Assembly (NCBI GenBank): GCA_017306025.1
Contig: JAFKJJ010000017.1
Location: 1 to 32,120, forward strand
From: Planctomycetota bacterium
GTDB taxonomy: Bacteria > Planctomycetota > Planctomycetia > Gemmatales > Gemmataceae
Direction of reading: 5' to 3'
Length of the DNA: 32,120 nt
Numbering within the stretch: position 1 is the stretch's first letter; every line of letters starts with the position of its first letter. Below, one piece after another: positions 1-7,776 of the stretch. The position numbers were made by a program, and so were the translations under genes. Under the pieces are notes generated by a model, which made no database searches, was not told the origin of the DNA, and was given only the letters and a program-made list of their open reading frames with translations.

Positions 1-622
1 CCACCCGCACCCACCGCGGCGGCCGGTCGCCGTCCGCGGGCGGTTGGTAGAGCCGCGGCTCCTTCAGCACGCGGCGCATCGCCAGGAGGAGCGCGCCGGC
101 CGCCAGGAACCCGACCAGGGGCGAGATGAGCAGCCCCAGCCCGACCTCGCCGGCCTTCGCCCAGTTCACCCCGCTGAAGCCGGTCCGGTTCCACAAACTG
201 TTCGCCATCCCCACGCCCAGGATCGAGCCGATCAGCGTGTGCGAACTCGACACCGGCAGGCCCAGGTACCACGTGCTCAGGTTCCAACACACCCCGGCCA
301 GGAGCAGCGCCAGCACCATCACGAGCGCGGCGTTCGAGTTCGCGTTCACGAGCAGATCGACCGGGAGCAGGTTGACGATGCTGAACGCGACCGCGGCGCC
401 GAAGAAGATGACCGTGATGAGCGCCCCGAGGAAGTTCATCAGGCCGGAGTAGATGACGGCGGGGGTCGCGGAGAGCGTGCGGGTGTAGATGACGGTCGTC
501 ACCGCGTTGGCGGTGTCGTGGAACCCGTTGATGAACTCGAAGGCGAACGCGACGAGCAGGGCGACGACGAAGAAGACGAGCGGCCAGGCGGGCAGATCAC
601 CGACCGCATTCCAGAAGGTCAT
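1..622 (-). CDS. pit: Pit-family inorganic phosphate transporter, 5' part (runs off left edge)
   Basis: This is the N-terminal 207 codons of a low-affinity inorganic phosphate permease (PHO4/Pit family), which imports phosphate or metal-phosphate across the inner membrane using the proton or sodium gradient. The reading frame is open from the ATG at 622 to the window edge. Both family hallmarks are visible: GFHDTANA at residues 33-40 and LPVSSSHTLIG at about 122-132. Several hydrophobic helices are visible, for example residues 12-30, 61-80 and 98-115. The start is supported by AAGGGA just upstream on the minus strand. Nothing looks broken in the visible part; the C-terminal half of the protein is outside the window. 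The gene is divergent from the small membrane genes at 830-1502, and a 7-4-7 direct repeat sits in the shared upstream region. The family call is secure; the exact ion coupling is not visible. Confidence 0.93.
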   Translation of the reverse strand, partial: MTFWNAVGDLPAWPLVFFVVALLVAFAFEFINGFHDTANAVTTVIYTRTLSATPAVIYSGLMNFLGALITVIFFGAAVAFSIVNLLPVDLLVNANSNAALVMVLALLLAGVCWNLSTWYLGLPVSSSHTLIGSILGVGMANSLWNRTGFSGVNWAKAGEVGLGLLISPLVGFLAAGALLLAMRRVLKEPRLYQPPADGDRPPRWVRV

Positions 623-710
623 ACACGGTCCCTTGAGCGATGAGGCGGAGGCACACTCCGTCAGAAGGTACTTCGCTCCCGGAACCGTAGGCAACTGTCC
701 CCCCCGCAAT

Positions 711-728
711 CTTCACACAACCTTCACG
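711..728 (+). promoter_or_regulatory. Pho-box-like direct repeat upstream of pit
   Basis: CTTCACA and CTTCACG lie 11 bp apart, start to start, separated by CAAC. This 7-4-7 layout with an 11-nt period is the known architecture of PhoB/PhoP boxes, and the units resemble the GTTCACC-type units of actinobacterial PhoP boxes. It lies about 90 bp upstream of the phosphate transporter start (minus strand) and about 100 bp upstream of the first small membrane gene (plus strand). The match to a planctomycete consensus is not established, so the regulatory role is inference from layout and neighbour. Confidence 0.4.
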
Positions 729-829
729 GCGGCCCCGGTTCGGCACAGCGGTTGCATTCCAGTGCCTCGGCCAGTCAACGACGGCCACCGGACCTGATCG
801 TCCCGACCCACTCCGACCGGAGATCCAAT

Positions 830-961
830 ATGACCCCGAACAACGAGCCCATCACCCGCTGGGGAAAGATCCGCTACGGACTGGCCGCCCTGTTGCTCGG
901 TTTGCCGTTGCCGATCGTTATCATCGCGTTCCTGGCGCCCGGTTGCGGCGGGAGCCGGTGA
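830..961 (+). CDS. Small single-helix membrane protein (43 aa)
   Basis: A 43-residue open frame starts at ATG 830, preceded by GGAGA at a good Shine-Dalgarno distance. An in-frame upstream start at 752 exists but has no ribosome site and would add a poorly coding extension. The protein has a polar N-terminus of about 15 residues and a hydrophobic helix over roughly residues 16-37 (LAALLLGLPLPIVIIAFLAP), ending in GCGGSR. It is not recognised as a known family. It is the first of three similar tiny plus-strand membrane genes, divergent from the phosphate transporter, so a role at the inner membrane is likely but the function is unknown. The clear ribosome site and the repetition of the arrangement make it more credible than a chance ORF. 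Confidence 0.6.
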   Translation: MTPNNEPITRWGKIRYGLAALLLGLPLPIVIIAFLAPGCGGSR

Positions 962-999
962 CGCGAGGGGCCGAACGGTGCTTTGAGGAGGAAGAAAAC

Positions 1000-1110
1000 A
1001 TGGAACCGATCGATGAACCCGTCGGGTTCAACCGGCGCCTCCCGCTGGTCATTGCGGGGTTCGTGGCGGTACTCGTCGGGCTGGCGCTGGCGTTTACGTG
1101 GCCGCGGTAG
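1000..1110 (+). CDS. Small single-helix membrane protein (36 aa)
   Basis: A 36-residue frame starts at ATG 1000 behind a strong GAGGAGGAAG ribosome site. It has a short charged N-terminus (MEPIDEPVGFNRR) followed by one hydrophobic helix that runs almost to the C-terminus and ends GLALAFTWPR. The last segment resembles that of the 42-residue protein at 1374 (GLALAWPWW), so the two are probably related or of one design. It begins 38 bp after the preceding small gene ends, which fits co-transcription. The 29-bp perfect hairpin begins 13 bp after its stop. Function is unknown; bitopic small membrane proteins often bind and modulate larger membrane complexes, but no partner is shown here. Confidence 0.62.
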   Translation: MEPIDEPVGFNRRLPLVIAGFVAVLVGLALAFTWPR

Positions 1111-1123
1111 TCAAAAGGTCGCT

Positions 1124-1184
1124 CGCGGTGAAGCGGGCCGTTCGATAGGAACTCGGTTCCTATCGAACGGCCCGCTTCACCGCG
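1124..1184. repeat. Perfect 29-bp inverted repeat with 3-nt loop
   Basis: Positions 1124-1152 are the exact reverse complement of 1156-1184, with TCG as the loop. The outer end is CGCGGTGAAGCGGG. The right arm is followed by CGTTTTG, so it could end transcription of the two upstream small genes. A perfect 29-bp stem is long for an ordinary intrinsic terminator, and the form also fits a REP-like or miniature dispersed palindrome. It separates the second and third small membrane genes. Confidence 0.85.
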
Positions 1185-1373
1185 CGTTTTGTGAATTGTG
1201 TTCCAACCCGGTGCGGATGCGTCATAATACAAGGCGCCCCACTGGGCAACGACGGGCGCTCACTTCCGACGTCGGCAAACACGGCCGCAACCGTCCGCGA
1301 TCAGTGGTGCGAATCGCCTCCCCGTGCCGGGCGGCGGGCGCCGTCCCGGCGTCTCCAAATCGGAGGGAACGTA

Positions 1374-1502
1374 ATGTCCTCCCTGGAACACCCCGGTGGT
1401 GAACACTCTGGCTGGGCGCACTCGGTTGCTCCCGAGTATGCCATTCTGTTCCTCGTGATGGCCTTCGCGGTCGGGCTGGCCCTCGCCTGGCCCTGGTGGT
1501 GA
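1374..1502 (+). CDS. Small single-helix membrane protein (42 aa)
   Basis: A 42-residue frame starts at ATG 1374 behind GGAGGG, seven bases upstream. The N-terminal half is polar and His/Gly/Ser-rich (residues 1-20). The C-terminal half is one hydrophobic helix, YAILFLVMAFAVGLALAWPWW, which runs to the stop. The C-terminal pattern matches the small protein at 1000-1110. The gene lies alone between the long hairpin and a terminator-like hairpin at 1529-1556, with CATAAT at 1223-1228 as a possible -10 element about 150 bp upstream, so it may be transcribed separately. The family is not recognised. Topology is probably N-terminus in the cytoplasm and one transmembrane pass, but this is inferred from hydrophobicity only. 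Confidence 0.6.
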   Translation: MSSLEHPGGEHSGWAHSVAPEYAILFLVMAFAVGLALAWPWW

Positions 1503-1528
1503 CGGCTGAAGGCGTCGGTGAAAACACG

Positions 1529-1556
1529 CTCGGGACGGATGCACGTCCGTCCCGAG
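1529..1556 (+). terminator. Hairpin after small membrane gene
   Basis: CTCGGGACGGA pairs exactly with TCCGTCCCGAG across a 6-nt loop (11-bp stem). It lies 26 bp after the stop of the 42-residue gene. Only a weak T-rich stretch follows, so it may be rho-independent in form only or an RNA-stabilising 3' end. Confidence 0.55.
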
Positions 1557-1749
1557 GGCTGGTGCCGTTCTCGTTTGGTCCTCTCTGGCGTTCCGCTCGG
1601 CCGGGCGGAGGCCGTCTCGGAGCAAGTGGCGCGGTCCGTTCACCGTTCTCGGTAGTAGACGGGACCGGCTGGCGGGGCGGCGGGCCTCAACAGAGCAAAG
1701 GAACGCCGACCCCGGCGCCGCGCCGGCCCGTCCGTGTGAGCGTTCCGCC

Positions 1750-2634
1750 TCACCCCTCCATCGCCGCCCAGTCCTTCGGCTTGAGCCAGTACTCCGTCAG
1801 TTCGGCCTCGGGTGAACCCGGCGCGGGCTTGTAATCGTAGACGTACCGCACCACCGGCGGCAGGCTCATCAGGATGCTCTCCGTGCGCCCGTCCGTCTTC
1901 AATCCGAACACCGTGCCGCGGTCGTACACCAGATTGAACTCCACGTACCGCCCGCGCCGGTACTCCTGAAAAAACCGCTGCTCTGGGGTGTACGCGAGCC
2001 CCTTTCGGCGTTCCACGATCGGCAGGTACGCGTCGATGAACGCGTCGCCCGCGGCCCGCACGAACGCGAACGCCTCTTCCGTCGCGTCCACGTAATCGAA
2101 GAAGATGCCCCCCACGCCGCGGGCCTCGTTGCGGTGCTTCAGGAAGAAGTACTCGTCGCACTCCCGCTTCATCTTCGCGTAGTCGGCCACCGGCGCGTGC
2201 GCGTCGCACGCCTTCTTCCACACCTTGTGGAAGTGGACCGCGTCCTCCTTGAACGGGTAGTAGGGCGTGAGGTCGCCGCCGCCGCCGAACCACTTCTTCG
2301 CGCCGTGTGTGAGATAGCGGAAGTTCGCGTGAACGGTCGGCACGAGCGGGCTGCGCGGGTGGATCACCAGCGACACCCCGGCCGCGGTAAATTTCAGCCC
2401 GTCCCCGGGGAGCTGCTTCGCGAACTCCGGCGACAGCTCGCCGTACACCTCGGAGAAGTTCACGCCGCCCTTCTCGAACACCGCGCCGTTCTCGATCACC
2501 CGCGATCGGCCGCCGCCGCCGCCGGGGCGCTGCCAGGTGTCCTCGCGAAACGCCGCGCCGCCGTCGGCCGCCGCCAGCCCGGCGCAAATACGGTCCTGTA
2601 GGTCGCGGAGGTACGCCACAGCTCGATCGTGCAT
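1750..2634 (-). CDS. hemF: Oxygen-dependent coproporphyrinogen III oxidase
   Basis: HemF carries out the aerobic oxidative decarboxylation of coproporphyrinogen III to protoporphyrinogen IX in heme synthesis, in the cytosol. The protein has 294 residues, close to the usual length of about 300. Conserved blocks are in the family order: [13 protein letters not shown] near residue 36, GVNFSEVYG near 57, [15 protein letters not shown] near 92 (containing conserved histidines), [16 protein letters not shown] near 112, [11 protein letters not shown] near 170 and [15 protein letters not shown] near 226. The ATG at 2634 is preceded by GAGGATC as ribosome site. The gene is transcribed alone, divergent from the secreted gene at 2747, and its 3' end converges on the small membrane genes. 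A GC-rich fold-back at about 1711-1727 could be its terminator. It shows the cell can make heme aerobically. No missing motifs were seen. Confidence 0.97.
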   Translation of the reverse strand: MHDRAVAYLRDLQDRICAGLAAADGGAAFREDTWQRPGGGGGRSRVIENGAVFEKGGVNFSEVYGELSPEFAKQLPGDGLKFTAAGVSLVIHPRSPLVPTVHANFRYLTHGAKKWFGGGGDLTPYYPFKEDAVHFHKVWKKACDAHAPVADYAKMKRECDEYFFLKHRNEARGVGGIFFDYVDATEEAFAFVRAAGDAFIDAYLPIVERRKGLAYTPEQRFFQEYRRGRYVEFNLVYDRGTVFGLKTDGRTESILMSLPPVVRYVYDYKPAPGSPEAELTEYWLKPKDWAAMEG

Positions 2635-2746
2635 CGTTTGATCCTCGTGTTGGTCTGAAACCTATACGCGGGCGCCGCGGTATGCAACCCTGCCCGGCGT
2701 CCGTATCCTGAGTGGGCCGGTCACGTCACCCGTTCCGGAGTCCCTC

Positions 2747-4426
2747 ATGCGCTACGCTCTGGTTCTGACCGCCGCGGCGCTCCTCGCGCCCTTCGCTTTC
2801 GCCGCCGACGCCGCGCCGGCGGCAGGCGCGGCCGGCCCTCCGATCACGTTTCAGACCCACCCGCTCGATCGCGTACTGGACGAACTCCGCGCCGCGGCCG
2901 ACATCGTCGGCGGGGAGAAGGCCGTCAAGGCGGTGAACAAGAGCATCAAGGATCGGCTGGGCGAGAAGGGGTTCGAGGGACTGGACCTCAGCCGGCCCCT
3001 CGTCGGTTACGTGCTCCTCGCCCCGAAGCCGGAGAACATCACCGCCGTCGTCGCGCTGCCGATCATCGGCGAGAAGGAGTTCCTCGCGCTGTGCGACCGC
3101 GCCAACGGCGAGAAGCACCGCGCTCTGGGCAAGGGCCTCTACCAGCTCCCGCCGCTCGACCCCCGGTACAAGGCCCGGATGCGGTTCAGCGACCAGTACG
3201 CCTACATCGCTTACGGCGCAAACCCGGAGCCCGCACTCGACGAGAAGGCGCTCGTCCCGGCCCAGAAGTTGTACGACCCGGCCGAGCGCGCGGTCGTCGC
3301 GGCCCGGTTTCACTTCGACCGCCTCACACCGGACGTCAAGCTCGCGATCCCGGCTTATGTCGCGGAGATCAAGAAGGAACTCGCCGGCCCCAACCTCGAT
3401 CCGGACGGCACCGCGGTCCTGAAGAACGCGATGCCGGAACTGGAGAAGATGTTCGCCCGCTACGCGCTCTTGCTCGGCGGCGCGGACACCGCGACCCTGC
3501 GGCTGAGCGTCGACGTGCCGGCGAGCGACGTGGTCATTGAGGCCGCGCTCGCGCCCAAGCCGAACACGGAACTCGCGAAGGAGATTGCGGCCCGCAAGCC
3601 GACCGGCAACCGGTTCGCCGGGTTGCTCACCGCGGACACCGTCATCGGGTTCAAGACGCGGCTGCCGTTCTTCAACGACGAGCTGAGGGCCGCTGGCGTC
3701 AAGGCGCTGGAGGAGGGCGTGCGGCAGGCGGGCAACGGTGCCGGTCCCAACGGTAAGGGGGCCGTGGACGAGCTGTTCAAGGGGCTGATCCGCACCGTGA
3801 AGACCGGCGAGGCGGACGTCGCCGCGGCCGTCCGCGGGCCGGACAAGGACGGCGCGTTCAACTTCGTCGGGGCGTTCGCATTCGAGGACGGGACGGCGCT
3901 GGAGAAGGAGTTCAAGAAGTTCGTCGAGAAGGACGCCCCCGCGGACGAACAGGACCGGTTCAAGTGGGACGCGGACAAGGCCGGCAAGGTGAACATCCAC
4001 ACGTACAAGTTCGCCGGCCAGGGGTTCCTCGACCCGTCGAAGGTCTTCGGCGGCGACAAGTGTACGCTGGCGTTCGCGTTCGCGCCGAAGGGCGTGTTCG
4101 TCGTGATGGGGCCGGACGCGGTCGCGACGATCAAGGACGCGCTCGCGGTGAAGCCGGCCGAGTCGCCGGTGCTGGACGTGGTGCTCAACCCGGCGCGGAT
4201 GGCGAAGTTCGCGGAGAAGATCGAGATCGGCGGCGGGCTGGAGACGGAGCGCGTGCTCGGTAAAGAGGACAAGCGGATCTCCGCGGCGTCGCTCCGCGTG
4301 ACCGGCGGGAAGGAACTGAACGTGCGGCTGGCGCTCAACCTCCGGACCCTCGGCCGGGCCGCGACCGCGGACGAGATCGAGGGCGGTGCCGGGCCGGACG
4401 CGGCCGAGCCGATCGAGAAGAAGTGA
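2747..4426 (+). CDS. Secreted protein of unknown function, paralog 1 of a tandem pair (559 aa)
   Basis: The protein starts with a clear Sec signal peptide (MRYALVLTAAALLAPFAFAADA, cleaved after about residue 19-20), so the mature protein is exported. The remainder is soluble, Lys/Ala-rich and has no recognisable catalytic motif. Conserved blocks shared with the next gene include ITFQTHP near the mature N-terminus, GFEGLDLS, KPENITAV, GEKEFLALCDRANGEK, YQLPPLDP, YKARMRF and FKWDADKAGKV. The start at 2747 has GGAG nine bases upstream. It differs from its neighbour by an Ala/Gly insert after the signal peptide and a longer acidic/Lys C-terminus (residues about 540-559). The family is not recognised; abundant lineage-specific secreted proteins of this size are typical of Gemmataceae. 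Tandem duplication is clear from the near-identical first codons. A structural or binding role is possible but unproven. Confidence 0.85.
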   Translation: MRYALVLTAAALLAPFAFAADAAPAAGAAGPPITFQTHPLDRVLDELRAAADIVGGEKAVKAVNKSIKDRLGEKGFEGLDLSRPLVGYVLLAPKPENITAVVALPIIGEKEFLALCDRANGEKHRALGKGLYQLPPLDPRYKARMRFSDQYAYIAYGANPEPALDEKALVPAQKLYDPAERAVVAARFHFDRLTPDVKLAIPAYVAEIKKELAGPNLDPDGTAVLKNAMPELEKMFARYALLLGGADTATLRLSVDVPASDVVIEAALAPKPNTELAKEIAARKPTGNRFAGLLTADTVIGFKTRLPFFNDELRAAGVKALEEGVRQAGNGAGPNGKGAVDELFKGLIRTVKTGEADVAAAVRGPDKDGAFNFVGAFAFEDGTALEKEFKKFVEKDAPADEQDRFKWDADKAGKVNIHTYKFAGQGFLDPSKVFGGDKCTLAFAFAPKGVFVVMGPDAVATIKDALAVKPAESPVLDVVLNPARMAKFAEKIEIGGGLETERVLGKEDKRISAASLRVTGGKELNVRLALNLRTLGRAATADEIEGGAGPDAAEPIEKK

Positions 4427-4614
4427 CGTCGGGAGGGCGCGTCGAACGGGCGGAATCCGATCGGGCGGAACGGGAATTGCCGCGAATGCCCCGTCCGCTC
4501 CTTCGGGGGGCTCGCTCCGTCGGCCGAAATCCCGTCACCGCGCTCCACCGAGACGGATCTCCCCGTTATGATTGTCCGGTCGCGTTACGCCGTTCCGCCT
4601 CACGGAGTTTCCTG

Positions 4615-6234
4615 ATGCGCTACGCTCTGGCCCTGACCGCCGCGGCGCTCCTCGCCCCGGCTTCGGCATTCGCTGCCGACCCGCCCATCACGTTCCAGAC
4701 GCACCCGTTCGAGCGCGTGCTGGGCGACCTCCGCGCCGCGGCCGACCTCATCGGCGGGGAGCAGGCCGTCAAGGGGTTCAACGACTCGATCAAGGAGAAG
4801 TTCGGCCCCAAGGGGTTCGAGGGGCTCGACCTGAGTAAGCCCATCGTCGGCTACGTCACCCTCGACCCGAAGCCGGAGAACATCACCGCGGTCATCGCGT
4901 TCCCCGTGACGGGCGAGAAGGAGTTCCTGGCGCTGTGCGACCGCGCCAACGGCGAGAAGTACAAGGACCTGGGGAAGGGGCTGTACCAGCTCCCGCCGCT
5001 CGACCCGCAGTACAAGGCGCGGATGCGGTTCGCCGCCGGCCACGCGTACATCGCCTACGGCGCCAACCCGGAGCCGGCCCTCGAGGCGAAGGCGCTCGTC
5101 GCGCCGGAGAAGCTCTACGACCCGTCCGAGCGGGGAACGATCGCGGGGCGGTTCCACTTCGACCGCGTCCCCCCCGAGGTGAAGAAGTCGGCGCTGACGA
5201 TGCTCGCGGACCTGCGGAAAAAGCTGGCGTCGGAGATCGACCCCAGCGCGCCCAACCAGGCGGCGGTCAAGGCCGCGTTCGCGGAGATCGAGAAGCTCAC
5301 CGCCCGCTACCTGATACTGCTCGAGCAGGGGGCGGACACCGCGACGGTGCGGGTCGGACTCGACCCGGCCACCGCCGACGTGTTCGTGGACGCCACGCTG
5401 ACACCCAAGCCGGGGACGCAACTCGCGAAGGAGATCGCGGCCCGCAAGCCGGCCGAAAACCACTTCGCCGGGCTGTTCACCCCGGACACGGTCGCGGGCT
5501 TCAGGTACTCGGCCCCGCTCTTCGCCCCGGAGGTCCGCAACGCCCTGGCCGCGTTCTCGGGGGAGCAGCAGAAGGACCTGATGAACACGCTCCCGGAAGC
5601 CGCCAAGGCGACCGTCGAGGAGCTGATGAAGGGGCAGGCCCGGACGATGAAGTCCGGCGAGTTCGATTTCGCGCTGGTCGTTCGCGGCCCGGACAAGAAC
5701 GGCCTCTACACGGCCGTGGGGGCGATGTCGTTCGACGACCCGTCCGGTCTGGAGAAGGCGTTCAAGAAGTACATGGAGGCCGACGGCCCGCCGGAGGGCG
5801 TCGGCGCGTTCAAGTGGGACGCGGACAAGGCCGGCAAGGTGGGCATCCACACGTTCAAGTTCAACGGCGGGAACGTTCCCCCGCCGGTCAAGATGTTCGG
5901 GGAGGACACCACGCTGGCGTTCGCGTTCGCGCCGAAGGGCATTTACGTCGCGTTCGGCCCGGACCCGATCGCGGCGGTCAAAGACGCGCTGAAGGCCAAG
6001 CCGGCCGAGTCCGCCGCGCTGGACGTGCTCGTCAACCCCGCGCGGCTGGCGAAAATGGTCGAGAAGGGCGGCGGGAACCCGCTGGCGGTCGAGCGCGCGA
6101 TCGGCAAGGAGGACAAGTTGCTGTCCGCGGGGTCGCTGCGGGTCATCAGCGGAAAGGAACTGACGGTCCGCTTCGCGGTCAACCTGAAGATCGGGCCGCG
6201 GGCGATCTTCGAGAGCACCGTCCGGCGCGATTAG
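4615..6234 (+). CDS. Secreted protein of unknown function, paralog 2 of a tandem pair (539 aa)
   Basis: This is the second copy of the secreted family, starting at ATG 4615 with GGAG upstream. A possible GTG at 4423 in the same frame would place the signal peptide 64 residues inside the protein, so it is rejected. The signal peptide MRYALALTAAALLAPASAFAAD is nearly the same at the DNA level as that of paralog 1. The blocks ITFQTHP, GFEGLDLSKPIVGYV, KPENITAVIAFPVTGEKEF, LCDRANGEKYKDLGKGLYQL and KWDADKAGKVGIHTFKF are shared in order. The 188-bp gap to paralog 1 has no gene but contains TTATGATTG (about 4566), so it may have its own promoter. The 3' end faces the propeller gene across an inverted repeat. 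Function is unknown. Confidence 0.85.
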   Translation: MRYALALTAAALLAPASAFAADPPITFQTHPFERVLGDLRAAADLIGGEQAVKGFNDSIKEKFGPKGFEGLDLSKPIVGYVTLDPKPENITAVIAFPVTGEKEFLALCDRANGEKYKDLGKGLYQLPPLDPQYKARMRFAAGHAYIAYGANPEPALEAKALVAPEKLYDPSERGTIAGRFHFDRVPPEVKKSALTMLADLRKKLASEIDPSAPNQAAVKAAFAEIEKLTARYLILLEQGADTATVRVGLDPATADVFVDATLTPKPGTQLAKEIAARKPAENHFAGLFTPDTVAGFRYSAPLFAPEVRNALAAFSGEQQKDLMNTLPEAAKATVEELMKGQARTMKSGEFDFALVVRGPDKNGLYTAVGAMSFDDPSGLEKAFKKYMEADGPPEGVGAFKWDADKAGKVGIHTFKFNGGNVPPPVKMFGEDTTLAFAFAPKGIYVAFGPDPIAAVKDALKAKPAESAALDVLVNPARLAKMVEKGGGNPLAVERAIGKEDKLLSAGSLRVISGKELTVRFAVNLKIGPRAIFESTVRRD

Positions 6235-6266
6235 GCGAGAGCCGAAGGTCACGAGCCGGAAGCGTA

Positions 6267-6332
6267 GAGGGCACAGAGAAGGCCGGAGCACCGAGGTCGT
6301 TTCTCCCTCGGTGTCGGCCCCTCTGTGCCCTC
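6267..6332. terminator. Nested inverted repeat between convergent genes (bidirectional terminator or dispersed repeat)
   Basis: GAGGGCACAGAG (6267-6278) pairs exactly with CTCTGTGCCCTC (6321-6332), and inside it CACCGAGG (6289-6296) pairs with CCTCGGTG (6306-6313). It lies between the plus-strand gene ending at 6234 and the minus-strand gene ending at 6363, the expected place for a bidirectional terminator. The words CTCTGTGCCCTC and GCCTCTGTAG recall a palindromic repeat type dispersed in many environmental genomes; that relation is inferred from memory. Confidence 0.6.
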
Positions 6333-6362
6333 CGCGCCTCTGTAGTTCGCTCCCCTTCTGCG

Positions 6363-7673
6363 CTACTTCGCGAGGTCCACGCAGATGATCTCCTTGTCGT
6401 TGCGGATGTACGCCTTCTTGTCGGCGTAGGCCGGGGCGCACCACACGACCTTGCGGCCGAACGCGCTGTTGGTCTGGTCGAGCACCTTCGCCCGGTCGAT
6501 CTCCTCGTACCCCTTGGGCGTCAGCTTGCCGATCACGAGGTGCCCGGTTTCGGCGAAGAAGAAGAACCGGTCGCCGTTCTTGACGATGAACGCGGTCTCC
6601 GAGCCTTTCGGCTCGTGCGCGACCGGCCCCTCGGCCTCCCACAGGTGCTTGCCGCTGGGCAGTTCCACCGCGAACATGTTGCCGCTGTCGTCGTAGCCGT
6701 ACAGCACGCCGTCCTTGAGGAACGGCTGCACGTTGACCGGCGACAGGCCCATCCCCTTCTTGTTCTTCCACACCACCTCCGCGCCCGGCTTGTCCGACTT
6801 GAGCTTCAGCACCATGCTCTTGCTGTGGTAGCCGCCGACGAAGAGGTGGTCGCCGCTGCGGACCGGGGTCATCACGATGCACCCGTTGTCCACCGCGAAG
6901 TCCTCCTTCCACAGTTCCTTGCCGGTGTCGGGATCGACCGCGTAGACGGACTTCGTGCCGGCCACGATCATCTGGCGCTGTCCCGCGGCCTCGGTGATGA
7001 GCACCGGCGAGTAGCCCTGTTCGGGCTGCGTGCCGGCCTTCCAGATCTCCTTCCCGGTGTCCTTGTCGAACGCGACGACGTGGCTCCCCTCGCCGCCGAC
7101 GAGCGTGACGAGCTTCTTGCCGTCGACGAGCGGGTGCGCCGCGAAGCCCCACAGCGCCGACTTCGTCTTGTACTCCTTCTTCAGTTCCTTCTCCCACACG
7201 ACCTTGCCGCCGGCCGCCTCGAAGCAGATCAGGTTGCCCTCGGCCCCGAGCGTGTACACCTTCCCGTCGTGGACGGTGGGGGTGCAGCGCGGGCCGGCCG
7301 GGTAGCTGATCGCGTACTTGACCGGGTACTCGTGTTTCCACTTCTCCTTTCCGGTCTTCTGGTCGAGGCACAGCACGCGCTCGGTACCGCTGAACTCCTT
7401 GCGGTCGAAGTTGGGGATCTTCACGTCGGCGGCCGTGACGTAGTCGGTAACGTACACGAGCCCGCCGCTGACGGCCGGCCCCGCGTACCCGCCGGCGACC
7501 GGGGTGCGCCAGGCGACCTTCGGCCCGCCGGCGGGGAACTTGTCGAGGATGCCGGTTTCGCTCCACACGTTGTCGCGCTTCGGTCCCATCCACTGCGGCC
7601 AGTCGTCGGCCCGCGCGGCCGACGGCGCGACCAGCAGGGCGCCCGCGAGCAGGGTCAGGTTGCGGAGAATCAT
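6363..7673 (-). CDS. Secreted PQQ-binding-like beta-propeller repeat protein (436 aa)
   Basis: The protein has a signal peptide (residues 1-22, MILRNLTLLAGALLVAPSAARA) followed by DWPQWMGPKRDNVWSETG, the usual opening of planctomycete exported PQQ-like propeller proteins. Blade repeats with the pattern (L/F/V)D..TGKE.WK are visible: LDQKTGKEKWKHE, FDKDTGKEIWKA, VDPDTGKELWKED and ELPSGKHLWEAEG, spaced about 40-60 residues. It is about the length for a six- to eight-bladed propeller. No dehydrogenase catalytic residues or PQQ-binding tryptophan layout can be confirmed, so a scaffold or binding role in the periplasm is as likely as an enzyme role. The ATG at 7673 has GGAGG seven bases upstream. 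It is divergent from the zeta-toxin-like gene. Specific substrate unknown. Confidence 0.9.
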   Translation of the reverse strand: MILRNLTLLAGALLVAPSAARADDWPQWMGPKRDNVWSETGILDKFPAGGPKVAWRTPVAGGYAGPAVSGGLVYVTDYVTAADVKIPNFDRKEFSGTERVLCLDQKTGKEKWKHEYPVKYAISYPAGPRCTPTVHDGKVYTLGAEGNLICFEAAGGKVVWEKELKKEYKTKSALWGFAAHPLVDGKKLVTLVGGEGSHVVAFDKDTGKEIWKAGTQPEQGYSPVLITEAAGQRQMIVAGTKSVYAVDPDTGKELWKEDFAVDNGCIVMTPVRSGDHLFVGGYHSKSMVLKLKSDKPGAEVVWKNKKGMGLSPVNVQPFLKDGVLYGYDDSGNMFAVELPSGKHLWEAEGPVAHEPKGSETAFIVKNGDRFFFFAETGHLVIGKLTPKGYEEIDRAKVLDQTNSAFGRKVVWCAPAYADKKAYIRNDKEIICVDLAK

Positions 7674-7747
7674 GACGGGCCTCCTTGTGACGTGAACGAG
7701 TGGTTATGATGGTCCGCGCGACGGCAGCGGGCAAGCGCAAACGGCGG

Positions 7748-7762
7748 GCGCGTATAACGCGC
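7748..7762. promoter_or_regulatory. Short palindrome directly before the toxin ribosome site
   Basis: GCGCGT and ACGCGC form a perfect 6-bp inverted repeat around ATA, ending one base before the GAGGAGGTGATC ribosome site of the kinase gene at 7777. It could be an autoregulatory operator, as is common in toxin-antitoxin promoters, or an RNA hairpin next to the ribosome site. Neither role is shown. Confidence 0.35.
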
Positions 7763-7776
7763 GAGGAGGTGATCCG

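Noticed and set aside
1196-1228. TTGTGT and CATAAT as a sigma-70 promoter for the third micro-gene
   Set aside because: Spacing is 21 bp, too long for a good promoter; CATAAT alone was kept as a weak mention.
1711-1727. GC-rich fold-back after hemF as a terminator
   Set aside because: The stem is short and low-complexity GC, with no T-run; mentioned in the hemF entry only.
4935-7709. Plus-strand open frame of 924 codons overlapping the secreted paralog and the propeller gene
   Set aside because: Shadow frame: repetitive Arg/Gly composition, no domain, and it overlaps two well supported genes on both strands.
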